Shown here: piece after piece, positions 6,328-11,215 of the stretch | How positions within the stretch are numbered: the stretch's first letter is position 1 | How the letters are laid out: each line of letters opens with the position of its first letter | NCBI GenBank assembly: GCA_946183385.1 | Contig: CAMHBN010000042.1 | Span: forward strand, 1 to 11,245 | DNA from: an uncultured Ruminococcus sp. | GTDB lineage: Bacteria; Bacillota; Clostridia; Oscillospirales; Ruminococcaceae | DNA: 11,245 nucleotides | Direction of reading: 5' to 3' | Position numbers and translations under genes: made by a program | Notes under the pieces: model-generated | What the model saw: the letters and a program-made list of their open reading frames with translations, nothing else | Database searches by the model: none | What the model was told of the DNA's origin: nothing

Positions 6328-6476
6328 ACATTTTTAGTTACAAAACGGATACTGAAAGGTTACAATACAGTTACACAGTGCCGATTTATCGAAGTTTCTA
6401 CCTATTGCCCTAAAATGATATATCCGTTTTGTATATATTGACGTAATTATTACAAAGGATTATGAACTAAAAATGT
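6328..6476. repeat. nested inverted repeats between the two GH9 genes
   Basis: The outer arms are ACATTTTTAGTT (6328-6339) and AACTAAAAATGT (6465-6476), perfect over 12 bp. The inner arms are TACAAAACGGATA (6339-6351) and TATCCGTTTTGTA (6421-6433), perfect over 13 bp. The left arms abut while the right arms are 31 nt apart. They could be paired operator sites or, less likely, the ends of a small non-autonomous element, since I see no target duplication. The 277-nt gap (6246-6522) holds no gene apart from these and the probable promoter. Confidence 0.7.
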
Positions 6477-6517
6477 ACAAATCTAAATTATTGCAGATAA
6501 AATTGCTTGAAAATGGC

Positions 6518-6559
6518 AAAAAAGTACCGATATACAAAAGTTGTATTGTATATCGGTAC
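6518..6559 (-). terminator. terminator of the GH9-B gene
   Basis: On the minus strand a perfect 14-bp stem (GTACCGATATACAA with TTGTATATCGGTAC, 8-nt loop, 6559-6524) is followed by six T (6523-6518). It lies about 46 nt after the GH9-B stop codon. The stem is AT-rich for a terminator, but long. Confidence 0.85.
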
Positions 6560-6605
6560 CAAAAAACATATTTAATTTTTGTGCGAAACAGTAATAGTCG
6601 GACTA

Positions 6606-9014
6606 TCAGTTAAGTGCCGATTCCGTAATCGGGAGGTCAGCTGCTTTTATCTTGCCCGCGTCCACAAGCTGTATCGCATATGCGTCCATTGCAGTCACGC
6701 CGTCGCCGTTCATGTAGACGTCCGCATTCAGCGCGCCTTCGGGCTTGAGCGCGTACTTGTCCTTGTTCGCTATCGACTGGAGTATCGCTACCGCGTCCGC
6801 GACAGTCACCTTCTCGTCGAGGTTCGCGTCGCCCCATGTTCTTACGGTCTCGCCGTTCTTAACGAGCTCAAATTTCGGGCTTATGACGTCGGTGCGGTAG
6901 AACGCACATACTTTGTCCGTATCCTCGGGCATATCGTAGCCCTTCGGCACTGACTTGACAGTGACTGTCGCCGTTACCCTTGAAGGTGCGGTAACGTTGT
7001 CCCATTTGACATTTATCGCGTTCGTGCCGTCGACAGAGGTGTAGCTCTTCGTGCCAAGTTCGGTGTTGCCTTCCTTGAGCGAGATGGTGAACTCCGCACC
7101 CGGAATCGCCTTGCCCGTTTCCTTGTCAACGATGCCGATGTTGAGCATCATTTTTTCGTATGCGGGAGCCTTTTCAAGAGTGATAACTACATCAGCCTTA
7201 CCGTCCACTATGCTGAACTTGCCGTTCATCGGGGACGGGGTAAGATATCCCTCGGGGACTTTGTTTATTCCAAGCTCCCAGTACAAAGCGCGCTTGAACT
7301 CCTCGGTGGAGAGGTCGTGGAAGTTGACATCTATGACATCGGTCGTTTCGCCCGATACGAACTTCTCGGTGCCGAAGTGAGCGCCGTTTTCGCCGTAGCC
7401 CGTGATAGCATACTCAACGCCCGCTACCTGCTTGCCTGTGTCGGGGTCGAGCATACTAACGCTTACGATAGCCTTCGCGCGGTCAGCGGTGGTCGTTACC
7501 GTGGTCGCAGTAGTCGAAGCTGTAGTTGTCGCTGTGGTAGTGGTCGAGGTAGTCGTGGATGTCTCAGTTGCGGAGGTGGTAGAGGCGGTGAAGTTCTCGT
7601 CGTAGTGGATAACGCGGTCAACGCCGTTCGGGGTCGCGTCTACCTGACCCGTCTTGTATATGCTGTACAGACCAGCCGCTGCCGCTACGAGGGTGGCGTT
7701 GTAGTCGATACCGACCTCGGAGGAGGTGATGTCTTGGAGCGAATCCGTGAAGTTGAAGCCTGTGCTCTGGAAGCCGCCTTCAAGAGCGCCCGTGAGGACG
7801 TGACCGCCCTTGGGTCCGAAGGTAGCGCCTGCCGCGTTGTACTCGTTCCAGCCGCTCAGACCCGAAGCTGCCTCGTGGTGAGGATACTTCGCGGACTTGT
7901 CGTTGAAGCCTACGACTACGCAGGCATTTCTGGGATTGTCGCCGAGTATCATGCTCATCTGCGACTTCGCCCACTCGGAGTAGTCGCCCTGCTTATATTT
8001 TGTGAGGAGCAGACCCGTGAACTGTGCCGCTGTGTTGTAGCGTGCGGCTCCCCAGCTGTCGAGGAGGTACCACGTGCCCTTGTCCTTGTACTTGCCGCTC
8101 GCGTACTTGGAGGCTATGCCGAAGTCGCCGTTTATCTCGCCGTTGAGGATAGAGGCTCCGATAGCTACCTTGTCCCAGCAGTAGTCCCAGTTGGGGTCGT
8201 TGCTCGGGTTACCTGCGTACTTCTTGAGGTCGTCCTTGTAGGAGGATTCCTGTGTCGCGAGGTAGAGGAAGCCTGCCGCGAATGCCTGGTCGTCGTCGCA
8301 GCTCTTTGAAGTGTAGAACGGCGTAACGCCCTGAGTAGCGCACTGGTTGTACTGCTTCGAGAACTTGTACAGAGCTTTCGCGTAGGTGAGGTCCTCCTCG
8401 TTGTTGAAGTTCAGGTAGTTGACCGCCAGAGCCGCTGCATATTCAGCCGCAACGTCGCTGGCGCCGCTCGATGTCCTGAACACCTTTCGCGAGGAGCTGT
8501 CCTGCTTCTCGGGAGGTCCCCAGTAGGAGTTGTGGTCCATATCGCCGTCGCCTATCTGATAGACGAAGTCGGTGACATTGCCTCCGCTGAGGGTGGTGCA
8601 GTCCTTGAAGTACTTGCAGAAGTGGTCGGTGAGGAGCTTCAGGTGTCCCGTCTGACCGAGCTCGTCGAATACGTCCTTGTACTCGTAGTAAGCCCAGCCG
8701 AGGGTCGTGCCCGAATAGCCCGCGGTGATGCCGAATTTTACGTGGTCGCCGCAGTCGTGGAAGCCGCCGGGGACTTCGTCATCGGTGTGGCAGTTGCCGC
8801 GCCACGAGAAGCCGCTCTTTTTATCGACGTCCTTGCCGCACATATTGCCGTCATACAGGTACATCGAGTATTGCAGGAGCTTTGCGTAGTTGTCGGTGTC
8901 GTCGGCTGCGACTGCGGTCGGCAGAGAAGCCGCGCCCGTTGCCGAGCAGGCGACAGAGGTCGCGAAGGCAGTGAAGCCTGCCGCGACACGTCGGATAAGG
9001 TTTTTGTTCTTCAT
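6606..9014 (-). CDS. secreted dockerin-bearing GH9 cellulase with two Cna-B/SpaA-like modules (GH9-B)
   Basis: An 802-residue cellulosomal GH9 glucanase. Parts: signal peptide (about 1-37, MKNKNLIRRVAAGFTAFATS onward); GH9 barrel (about 41-458); Thr/Ser/Ala linker (about 476-512); two beta-sandwich repeats (about 514-615 and 622-717), each opening with a D-x-x-TGK-x-x-x-G-x-E/A-x-x-I pattern typical of Cna-B/SpaA (prealbumin-like) domains; and a dockerin without a linker (about 727-796, loops from D729 and D765). The catalytic sites are HDCGDH (D87, D90), PHHEAASG (H379, H380) and SSEVGIDYNA (acid E433). Compared with GH9-A, the usual DAGD, HHR and NEV have become DCGD, HHE and SEV, so activity may differ. 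The start has GAGAGGG 7 nt upstream (9028-9022). The gene is a paralogue of GH9-A and the first of three same-strand units, with its own terminator. Confidence 0.96.
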   Translation of the reverse strand: MKNKNLIRRVAAGFTAFATSVACSATGAASLPTAVAADDTDNYAKLLQYSMYLYDGNMCGKDVDKKSGFSWRGNCHTDDEVPGGFHDCGDHVKFGITAGYSGTTLGWAYYEYKDVFDELGQTGHLKLLTDHFCKYFKDCTTLSGGNVTDFVYQIGDGDMDHNSYWGPPEKQDSSSRKVFRTSSGASDVAAEYAAALAVNYLNFNNEEDLTYAKALYKFSKQYNQCATQGVTPFYTSKSCDDDQAFAAGFLYLATQESSYKDDLKKYAGNPSNDPNWDYCWDKVAIGASILNGEINGDFGIASKYASGKYKDKGTWYLLDSWGAARYNTAAQFTGLLLTKYKQGDYSEWAKSQMSMILGDNPRNACVVVGFNDKSAKYPHHEAASGLSGWNEYNAAGATFGPKGGHVLTGALEGGFQSTGFNFTDSLQDITSSEVGIDYNATLVAAAAGLYSIYKTGQVDATPNGVDRVIHYDENFTASTTSATETSTTTSTTTTATTTASTTATTVTTTADRAKAIVSVSMLDPDTGKQVAGVEYAITGYGENGAHFGTEKFVSGETTDVIDVNFHDLSTEEFKRALYWELGINKVPEGYLTPSPMNGKFSIVDGKADVVITLEKAPAYEKMMLNIGIVDKETGKAIPGAEFTISLKEGNTELGTKSYTSVDGTNAINVKWDNVTAPSRVTATVTVKSVPKGYDMPEDTDKVCAFYRTDVISPKFELVKNGETVRTWGDANLDEKVTVADAVAILQSIANKDKYALKPEGALNADVYMNGDGVTAMDAYAIQLVDAGKIKAADLPITESALN

Positions 9015-9069
9015 TTTACATCCCTCTCATCTTTATATATTTTGAGCCGAGCGGCTCGTATACATAATA

Positions 9070-9098
9070 ATTTTACCACAGTTCGGAGTTGTATTGTA
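9070..9098 (-). promoter_or_regulatory. possible GH9-B promoter
   Basis: On the minus strand TACAAT (9098-9093) and TAAAAT (9075-9070) are 17 nt apart, and TGG before TAAAAT forms an extended -10. The -35 match is poor. The leader would contain a short GC-rich hairpin (GAGCCG/CGGCTC, 9044-9057). Other AT-rich -10-like sites lie nearby, so this is a best guess. Confidence 0.35.
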
Positions 9099-9106
9099 GT
9101 CAAAAT

Positions 9107-9139
9107 CCAAAATTCAGCTGCCTAAAAGCCAAATTTTGG
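9107..9139. repeat. 8-bp inverted repeat in the GH9-B/rsmE divergent gap
   Basis: CCAAAATT (9107-9114) and AATTTTGG (9132-9139) are perfect arms separated by 17 nt. It lies upstream of both divergent genes and could be a regulatory dyad. The arms are short and AT-rich, so chance is possible. Confidence 0.4.
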
Positions 9140-9143
9140 CGAA

Positions 9144-9242
9144 CCTGTCAGAATAAGCGCAGCCGAGTTGTACAAAACGGCGATAATGTTTTGTAATCCT
9201 ATTGCATAATAATACCGAATGTTGTATAATGATTCTGACAGG
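9144..9242. repeat. nested inverted repeats around the rsmE promoter
   Basis: The outer arms CCTGTCAGAAT (9144-9154) and ATTCTGACAGG (9232-9242) are perfect over 11 bp. Inside them TACAAAAC (9171-9178) and GTTTTGTA (9188-9195) form an 8-bp dyad. The inner core TACAAAACGG also occurs twice upstream of GH9-A. The right outer arm overlaps the first bases of the rsmE ribosome-binding site, while the left arm lies upstream of the rsmE promoter. Confidence 0.65.
9202..9230 (+). promoter_or_regulatory. promoter of rsmE
   Basis: TTGCAT at 9202-9207 and a perfect TATAAT at 9225-9230 are 17 nt apart. The -35 box matches only the first three bases. Transcription would begin near 9237, giving a very short leader that starts almost at the Shine-Dalgarno site (AGGAGGGG, 9240-9247). 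Confidence 0.7.
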
Positions 9243-9253
9243 AGGGGAGTCAG

Positions 9254-9976
9254 TTGCCAAGATTTTTTACCAATGAGATAGATGAGAACAATATCACGCT
9301 GACGGGGAGCGACGCTCACCACATCGGTCACTCGCTCCGTATGAGAGCGGGCGAGGAGCTTACCGTCTGCTGCTGCGGTATCGACTACAACTGCAAGATA
9401 TCGCGCATCACCGCGGATACGGTCTTCCTCGACCTTGTGGACAAAAAGCGCTGCGCCGCAGAGCCCGACATTGAGGTGACGCTGTTTCAGGCAGTCCCCA
9501 AACAGGACAAGCTCGAATATATCATACAGAAGAGCGTGGAGCTCGGCGTGAGCAGGATAGTGCCCGTACTGACCCGCAGGTGCATATCGCGCCCCGACGA
9601 GCGCGATTTTGCGAAGAAGCTCCCGCGGCTGAACAAGATAGCCGCCGAAGCCGCAAAGCAGTCGGGCAGGGGAATGATACCCGAGGTCACGCCCATAGTT
9701 GACTGGAAAACGGCAGTCGCCATGATGAAGGAGCTCGACCTCACGGCTCTGCTCTATGAGGAAAAGGGCGGCTGCTCGTTCGCGGACATTGACTTCACGG
9801 GCGTAAAGACCGCGGGACTCGTGGTCGGCAGCGAGGGCGGCTTCGACAGCAGCGAGGTCGCGGAGGCAGATTCCGACACCGTTCGGCGCGTCTGGCTCGG
9901 CAACAGGATACTGCGTTGTGAAACTGCACCAATAACCGCCCTCTCTATTTTGATGTTTTTAACAAATAATATGTAA
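9254..9976 (+). CDS. rsmE: 16S rRNA (uracil-1498-N3)-methyltransferase RsmE
   Basis: RsmE methylates N3 of U1498 in 16S rRNA, in the cytoplasm on the small subunit, using S-adenosylmethionine. The 240 residues match the family length. An N-terminal PUA-like RNA-binding part (about 1-70, opening MPRFF) is followed by a SPOUT/trefoil-knot methyltransferase domain with AAEAAKQSGR (130-139), VVGSEGGF (190-197) and LGNRILRCETA (215-225), the knot and cofactor loops. The start codon is TTG, chosen because a strong AGGAGGGG lies 6 nt upstream and MPRFF is the usual family beginning. In many Firmicutes rsmE follows prmA; here it stands alone, divergent from GH9-B. No terminator separates it from the next gene, whose promoter starts 5 nt after the stop. 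Confidence 0.96.
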   Translation: MPRFFTNEIDENNITLTGSDAHHIGHSLRMRAGEELTVCCCGIDYNCKISRITADTVFLDLVDKKRCAAEPDIEVTLFQAVPKQDKLEYIIQKSVELGVSRIVPVLTRRCISRPDERDFAKKLPRLNKIAAEAAKQSGRGMIPEVTPIVDWKTAVAMMKELDLTALLYEEKGGCSFADIDFTGVKTAGLVVGSEGGFDSSEVAEADSDTVRRVWLGNRILRCETAPITALSILMFLTNNM

Positions 9977-9980
9977 ACAG

Positions 9981-10009
9981 TTGAAATCCGAGACAAGGTG
10001 TGATATAAT
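9981..10009 (+). promoter_or_regulatory. promoter of the small membrane protein gene
   Basis: TTGAAA at 9981-9986 and TATAAT at 10004-10009 are 17 nt apart, with TGA forming an extended -10 (TGATATAAT). It begins 5 nt after the rsmE stop codon, so this gene can be expressed without rsmE. Confidence 0.88.
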
Positions 10010-10020
10010 AATAGTGTAGT

Positions 10021-10051
10021 TTATCAGAGTCGTTCGCAAGCGGCTCGATAA
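10021..10051 (+). other. 5' leader stem-loop
   Basis: TTATC and GAGTCGTT (10021-10034, with one bulged A) pair with AGCGGCTC and GATAA (10039-10051) around a CGCA tetraloop, using two G-U pairs. The stem would sit within the first 40 nt of the transcript, a position where stem-loops often protect mRNA from decay. It lies more than 20 nt before the ribosome-binding site, so it should not block translation. Confidence 0.6.
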
Positions 10052-10084
10052 CATGATTTCCTTGAGAAGAAATGAGGAAAAAAT

Positions 10085-10489
10085 ATGAGTAAGAAAAGAG
10101 GAATCAGTATGAACAACATTCTTGTAGGTGTACTTGTAACAGGTGCGGTTGTTGCAGCAGGCTACGCTGCATACAAGATCATCAAGAGCAAGAACGCAGA
10201 GCCCGATTACGACGACGATATTTATGATTATCCCGATCCGTACGATACAGACGAGAGCATAGATTTCGAGATCAACGACGATACAGTCAGGGATCTCTCC
10301 GAGGACATGGCTGACAAGGCTGAGGAGCTCACAGACAAGGCTTCAGGCGCTGCCGAGGACATCGCCGACAAGGCCGGTGACTTCGCAGGCGACGTAAAGG
10401 AAGCAGCTTCCGACGTTGTAGGCGATATCAAGGACGCAGCCGAGAACATCGTTGACGATGTTAAGGACGCTTTCAAGAAGAAAAAGTAA
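10085..10489 (+). CDS. small membrane-anchored acidic helical protein (YtxH-like)
   Basis: A 134-residue protein of unknown function. One membrane helix (about 12-30, ILVGVLVTGAVVAAGYAAYK) is followed by an acidic Asp/Tyr-rich stretch (about 38-60) and then a long Ala/Asp/Lys amphipathic helical region (about 65-130) with repeated DKA, DIA, DVKEAA and DIKDAA units, ending in FKKKK. This layout resembles YtxH-type and apolipoprotein/LEA-like stress proteins, but no catalytic motif is present and the name is only descriptive. Two in-frame starts each have a ribosome-binding site: ATG 10085 (GAGG at 10074-10077) and ATG 10109 (AGAGGA just before it), which would remove MSKKRGIS. The gene has its own promoter and terminator and no functional partner nearby. 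It is surely a real gene, given the strong signals on both sides. Confidence 0.85.
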   Translation: MSKKRGISMNNILVGVLVTGAVVAAGYAAYKIIKSKNAEPDYDDDIYDYPDPYDTDESIDFEINDDTVRDLSEDMADKAEELTDKASGAAEDIADKAGDFAGDVKEAASDVVGDIKDAAENIVDDVKDAFKKKK

Positions 10490-10494
10490 TGCGG

Positions 10495-10520
10495 AAGAGG
10501 GGCGATAAGCCCCTCTTTTT
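10495..10520 (+). terminator. terminator of the small membrane protein gene
   Basis: AAGAGGGGC (10495-10503) pairs with GCCCCTCTT (10509-10517) around GATAA, running into a T-tract (10516-10520). It starts 6 nt after the stop codon. Confidence 0.93.
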
Positions 10521-10535
10521 GTTGAACGGTGATTT

Positions 10536-10564
10536 CTGTAGGGCGCACATTGTGCGCCCTACAG
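10536..10564. repeat. 29-nt odd palindrome (14+1+14)
   Basis: CTGTAGGGCGCACA (10536-10549) and TGTGCGCCCTACAG (10551-10564) are perfect inverted arms around one T. It lies between a terminator and the tRNA-Pro promoter and has no T-run. With the palindrome at 1703-1721 it shares a GC-rich arm ending in GCCC(C)TACA, consistent with a mobile palindromic repeat family. Confidence 0.75.
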
Positions 10565-10577
10565 GCAAATATTCTGC

Positions 10578-10606
10578 TTGACAAGTCGGAATATTTCTGA
10601 TATAAT
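10578..10606 (+). promoter_or_regulatory. consensus promoter of tRNA-Pro
   Basis: TTGACA at 10578-10583 and TATAAT at 10601-10606 are 17 nt apart, with TGA as extended -10. Of the 29 positions from -35 to -10, 23 match the promoter of the tRNA at 11216. Confidence 0.93.
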
Positions 10607-10633
10607 GTAAAAGCTGTCCGCAGAGGACATTAT

Positions 10634-10710
10634 CGAGGCGTAGCTCAGTTTGGTAGAGTGCTTGGTTTGGGACCAAGATGCCGCAGGTTCGAGTCCTGTC
10701 GCCTCGACCA
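10634..10710 (+). tRNA. tRNA-Pro (TGG)
   Basis: A complete 77-nt tRNA with encoded ACCA end. Acceptor CGAGGCG/CGCCTCG, D-arm region TAGCTCAGTTTGGTAGAGTG, anticodon stem CTTGG/CCAAG around loop TTTGGGA (anticodon TGG), and T-arm GCAGG-TTCGAGT-CCTGT with one G-T pair. It has its own consensus promoter 28 nt upstream. No intrinsic terminator with a T-run follows; a GC hairpin starts right after the CCA. Confidence 0.97.
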
Positions 10711-10727
10711 GGCGCGGTGTCCGCGCC
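10711..10727 (+). repeat. triloop hairpin abutting the tRNA-Pro 3' end
   Basis: GGCGCGG (10711-10717) pairs perfectly with CCGCGCC (10721-10727) around TGT. It begins at the base after the tRNA CCA. With no T-run it is a poor intrinsic terminator, but it could stall polymerase or protect or position the tRNA precursor for 3' processing. Confidence 0.6.
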
Positions 10728-10732
10728 GCCGA

Positions 10733-10798
10733 TTCGCGCGGACGCTCGCAAGCTTGCTTACTTTGCTCGGAACGTTAGATGTTCCTGCGAGTCGTACC
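10733..10798. repeat. 66-nt direct repeat, copy 1
   Basis: The unit runs from TTCGCGCGGACGCTCG to GAGTCGTACC and matches copy 2 at 62 of 66 positions, exactly 100 nt apart. It contains the palindrome GCAAGCTTGC and a short GGAAC/GTTCC hairpin. It has no convincing coding potential. The spacer 10799-10832 is not repeated after copy 2. Confidence 0.85.
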
Positions 10799-10832
10799 GA
10801 TTAGTAGCGGTGCTTCAGAAATGAGAGCGCGG

Positions 10833-10898
10833 TTCGCGCGGACGCTCGCAAGCTTGCTTACTTTGCTCGGAATGTTAAATGTTCCCGCGAGCCGTACC
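10833..10898. repeat. 66-nt direct repeat, copy 2
   Basis: This copy differs from copy 1 by four transitions only. Its start overlaps a hairpin GCGCG-GTT-CGCGC (10827-10839). The following 90 nt (10899-10988) are unique within the window and show no gene. Confidence 0.85.
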
Positions 10899-10988
10899 CT
10901 TATATTGCTCCCCGCCGAAAGCAGACTTAGCCTTTTGTACAGACTGAGCGAGTTTACGAGCGGCAACGTAGTTAGGGGTTCGGGGTGA

Positions 10989-11128
10989 CTCCCCACAGTG
11001 TGGGGAGATGTCAGCGAAGCTGACAGAGGGGACGGGCTGTTCAGCTGTGTTCCCCGACAGGGTCCGGGACAGAGTCCCGGCAGAATCCAAGGACAGCGTC
11101 CTTGGCGGGTCAAGGGCAGAGCCCTTGA
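10989..11128. repeat. array of tight hairpins upstream of tRNA-Thr
   Basis: The perfect hairpins in order are: CTCCCCACA-G-TGTGGGGAG (10989-11007), TGTCAGC-GAA-GCTGACA (11009-11025), CCGGGAC-AGA-GTCCCGG (11064-11080), CCAAGGAC-AGC-GTCCTTGG (11087-11105) and TCAAGGGC-AGA-GCCCTTGA (11110-11128). A weaker one, GGGGA...TCCCC with an inner GCTG/CAGC, fills 11028-11055. Apart from these, no long spacer remains. The fourth and fifth match the order of the degenerate copy at 1589-1630. None has a T-run and there is no coding frame I trust. It is non-coding, probably built from dispersed repeats. Confidence 0.75.
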
Positions 11129-11171
11129 AAACGGCTATTTTTGCAAAATCAAAAAAATTTTCAAAAAAAGC

Positions 11172-11200
11172 TTGACAAGCGGAAACGTTTGTGATATAAT
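11172..11200 (+). promoter_or_regulatory. consensus promoter with UP-like A-tracts for the terminal tRNA
   Basis: TTGACA at 11172-11177 and TATAAT at 11195-11200 are 17 nt apart, with TGA as extended -10. A-rich and T-rich runs at 11151-11169 lie directly upstream, where an UP element would bind the RNA polymerase alpha subunit, as expected for a strong stable-RNA promoter. Confidence 0.92.
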
Positions 11201-11215
11201 AATCAAGTCAGTTAA

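Noticed and set aside
4023..6329. Longer GH9-A starting at 6329
   Set aside because: The extra 28 residues are polar, no ribosome-binding site precedes that ATG, and it would start upstream of the predicted transcription start. The ATG at 6245 opens a normal signal peptide.
6328..6476. Insertion sequence or MITE
   Set aside because: The inverted ends are present but I see no target-site duplication, no transposase and no second copy in the window; kept only as an alternative.
7317..8309. 330-codon plus-strand open frame
   Set aside because: It lies wholly antisense to the GH9-B catalytic domain, has Cys/Arg/Val-rich sequence without domains, and has no supporting start signals; the GH9 frame is certain.
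1763..9014. One operon of GH9-B, GH9-A and GH10
   Set aside because: Strong terminators lie after each gene and separate promoter-like sequences lie before each, so they are best read as three transcription units.
10775..11113. Minus-strand open frames of 71 and 112 codons across the repeat region
   Set aside because: They are made of the direct repeats and hairpins, include phrases such as SVSFADISPHCGES that I recognise as translated intergenic repeats, and overlap each other in different frames.
10733..11128. CRISPR array
   Set aside because: Only two copies of the 66-nt unit exist, the repeats are longer than the 34-nt spacer, no third unit follows, and no cas gene is present.
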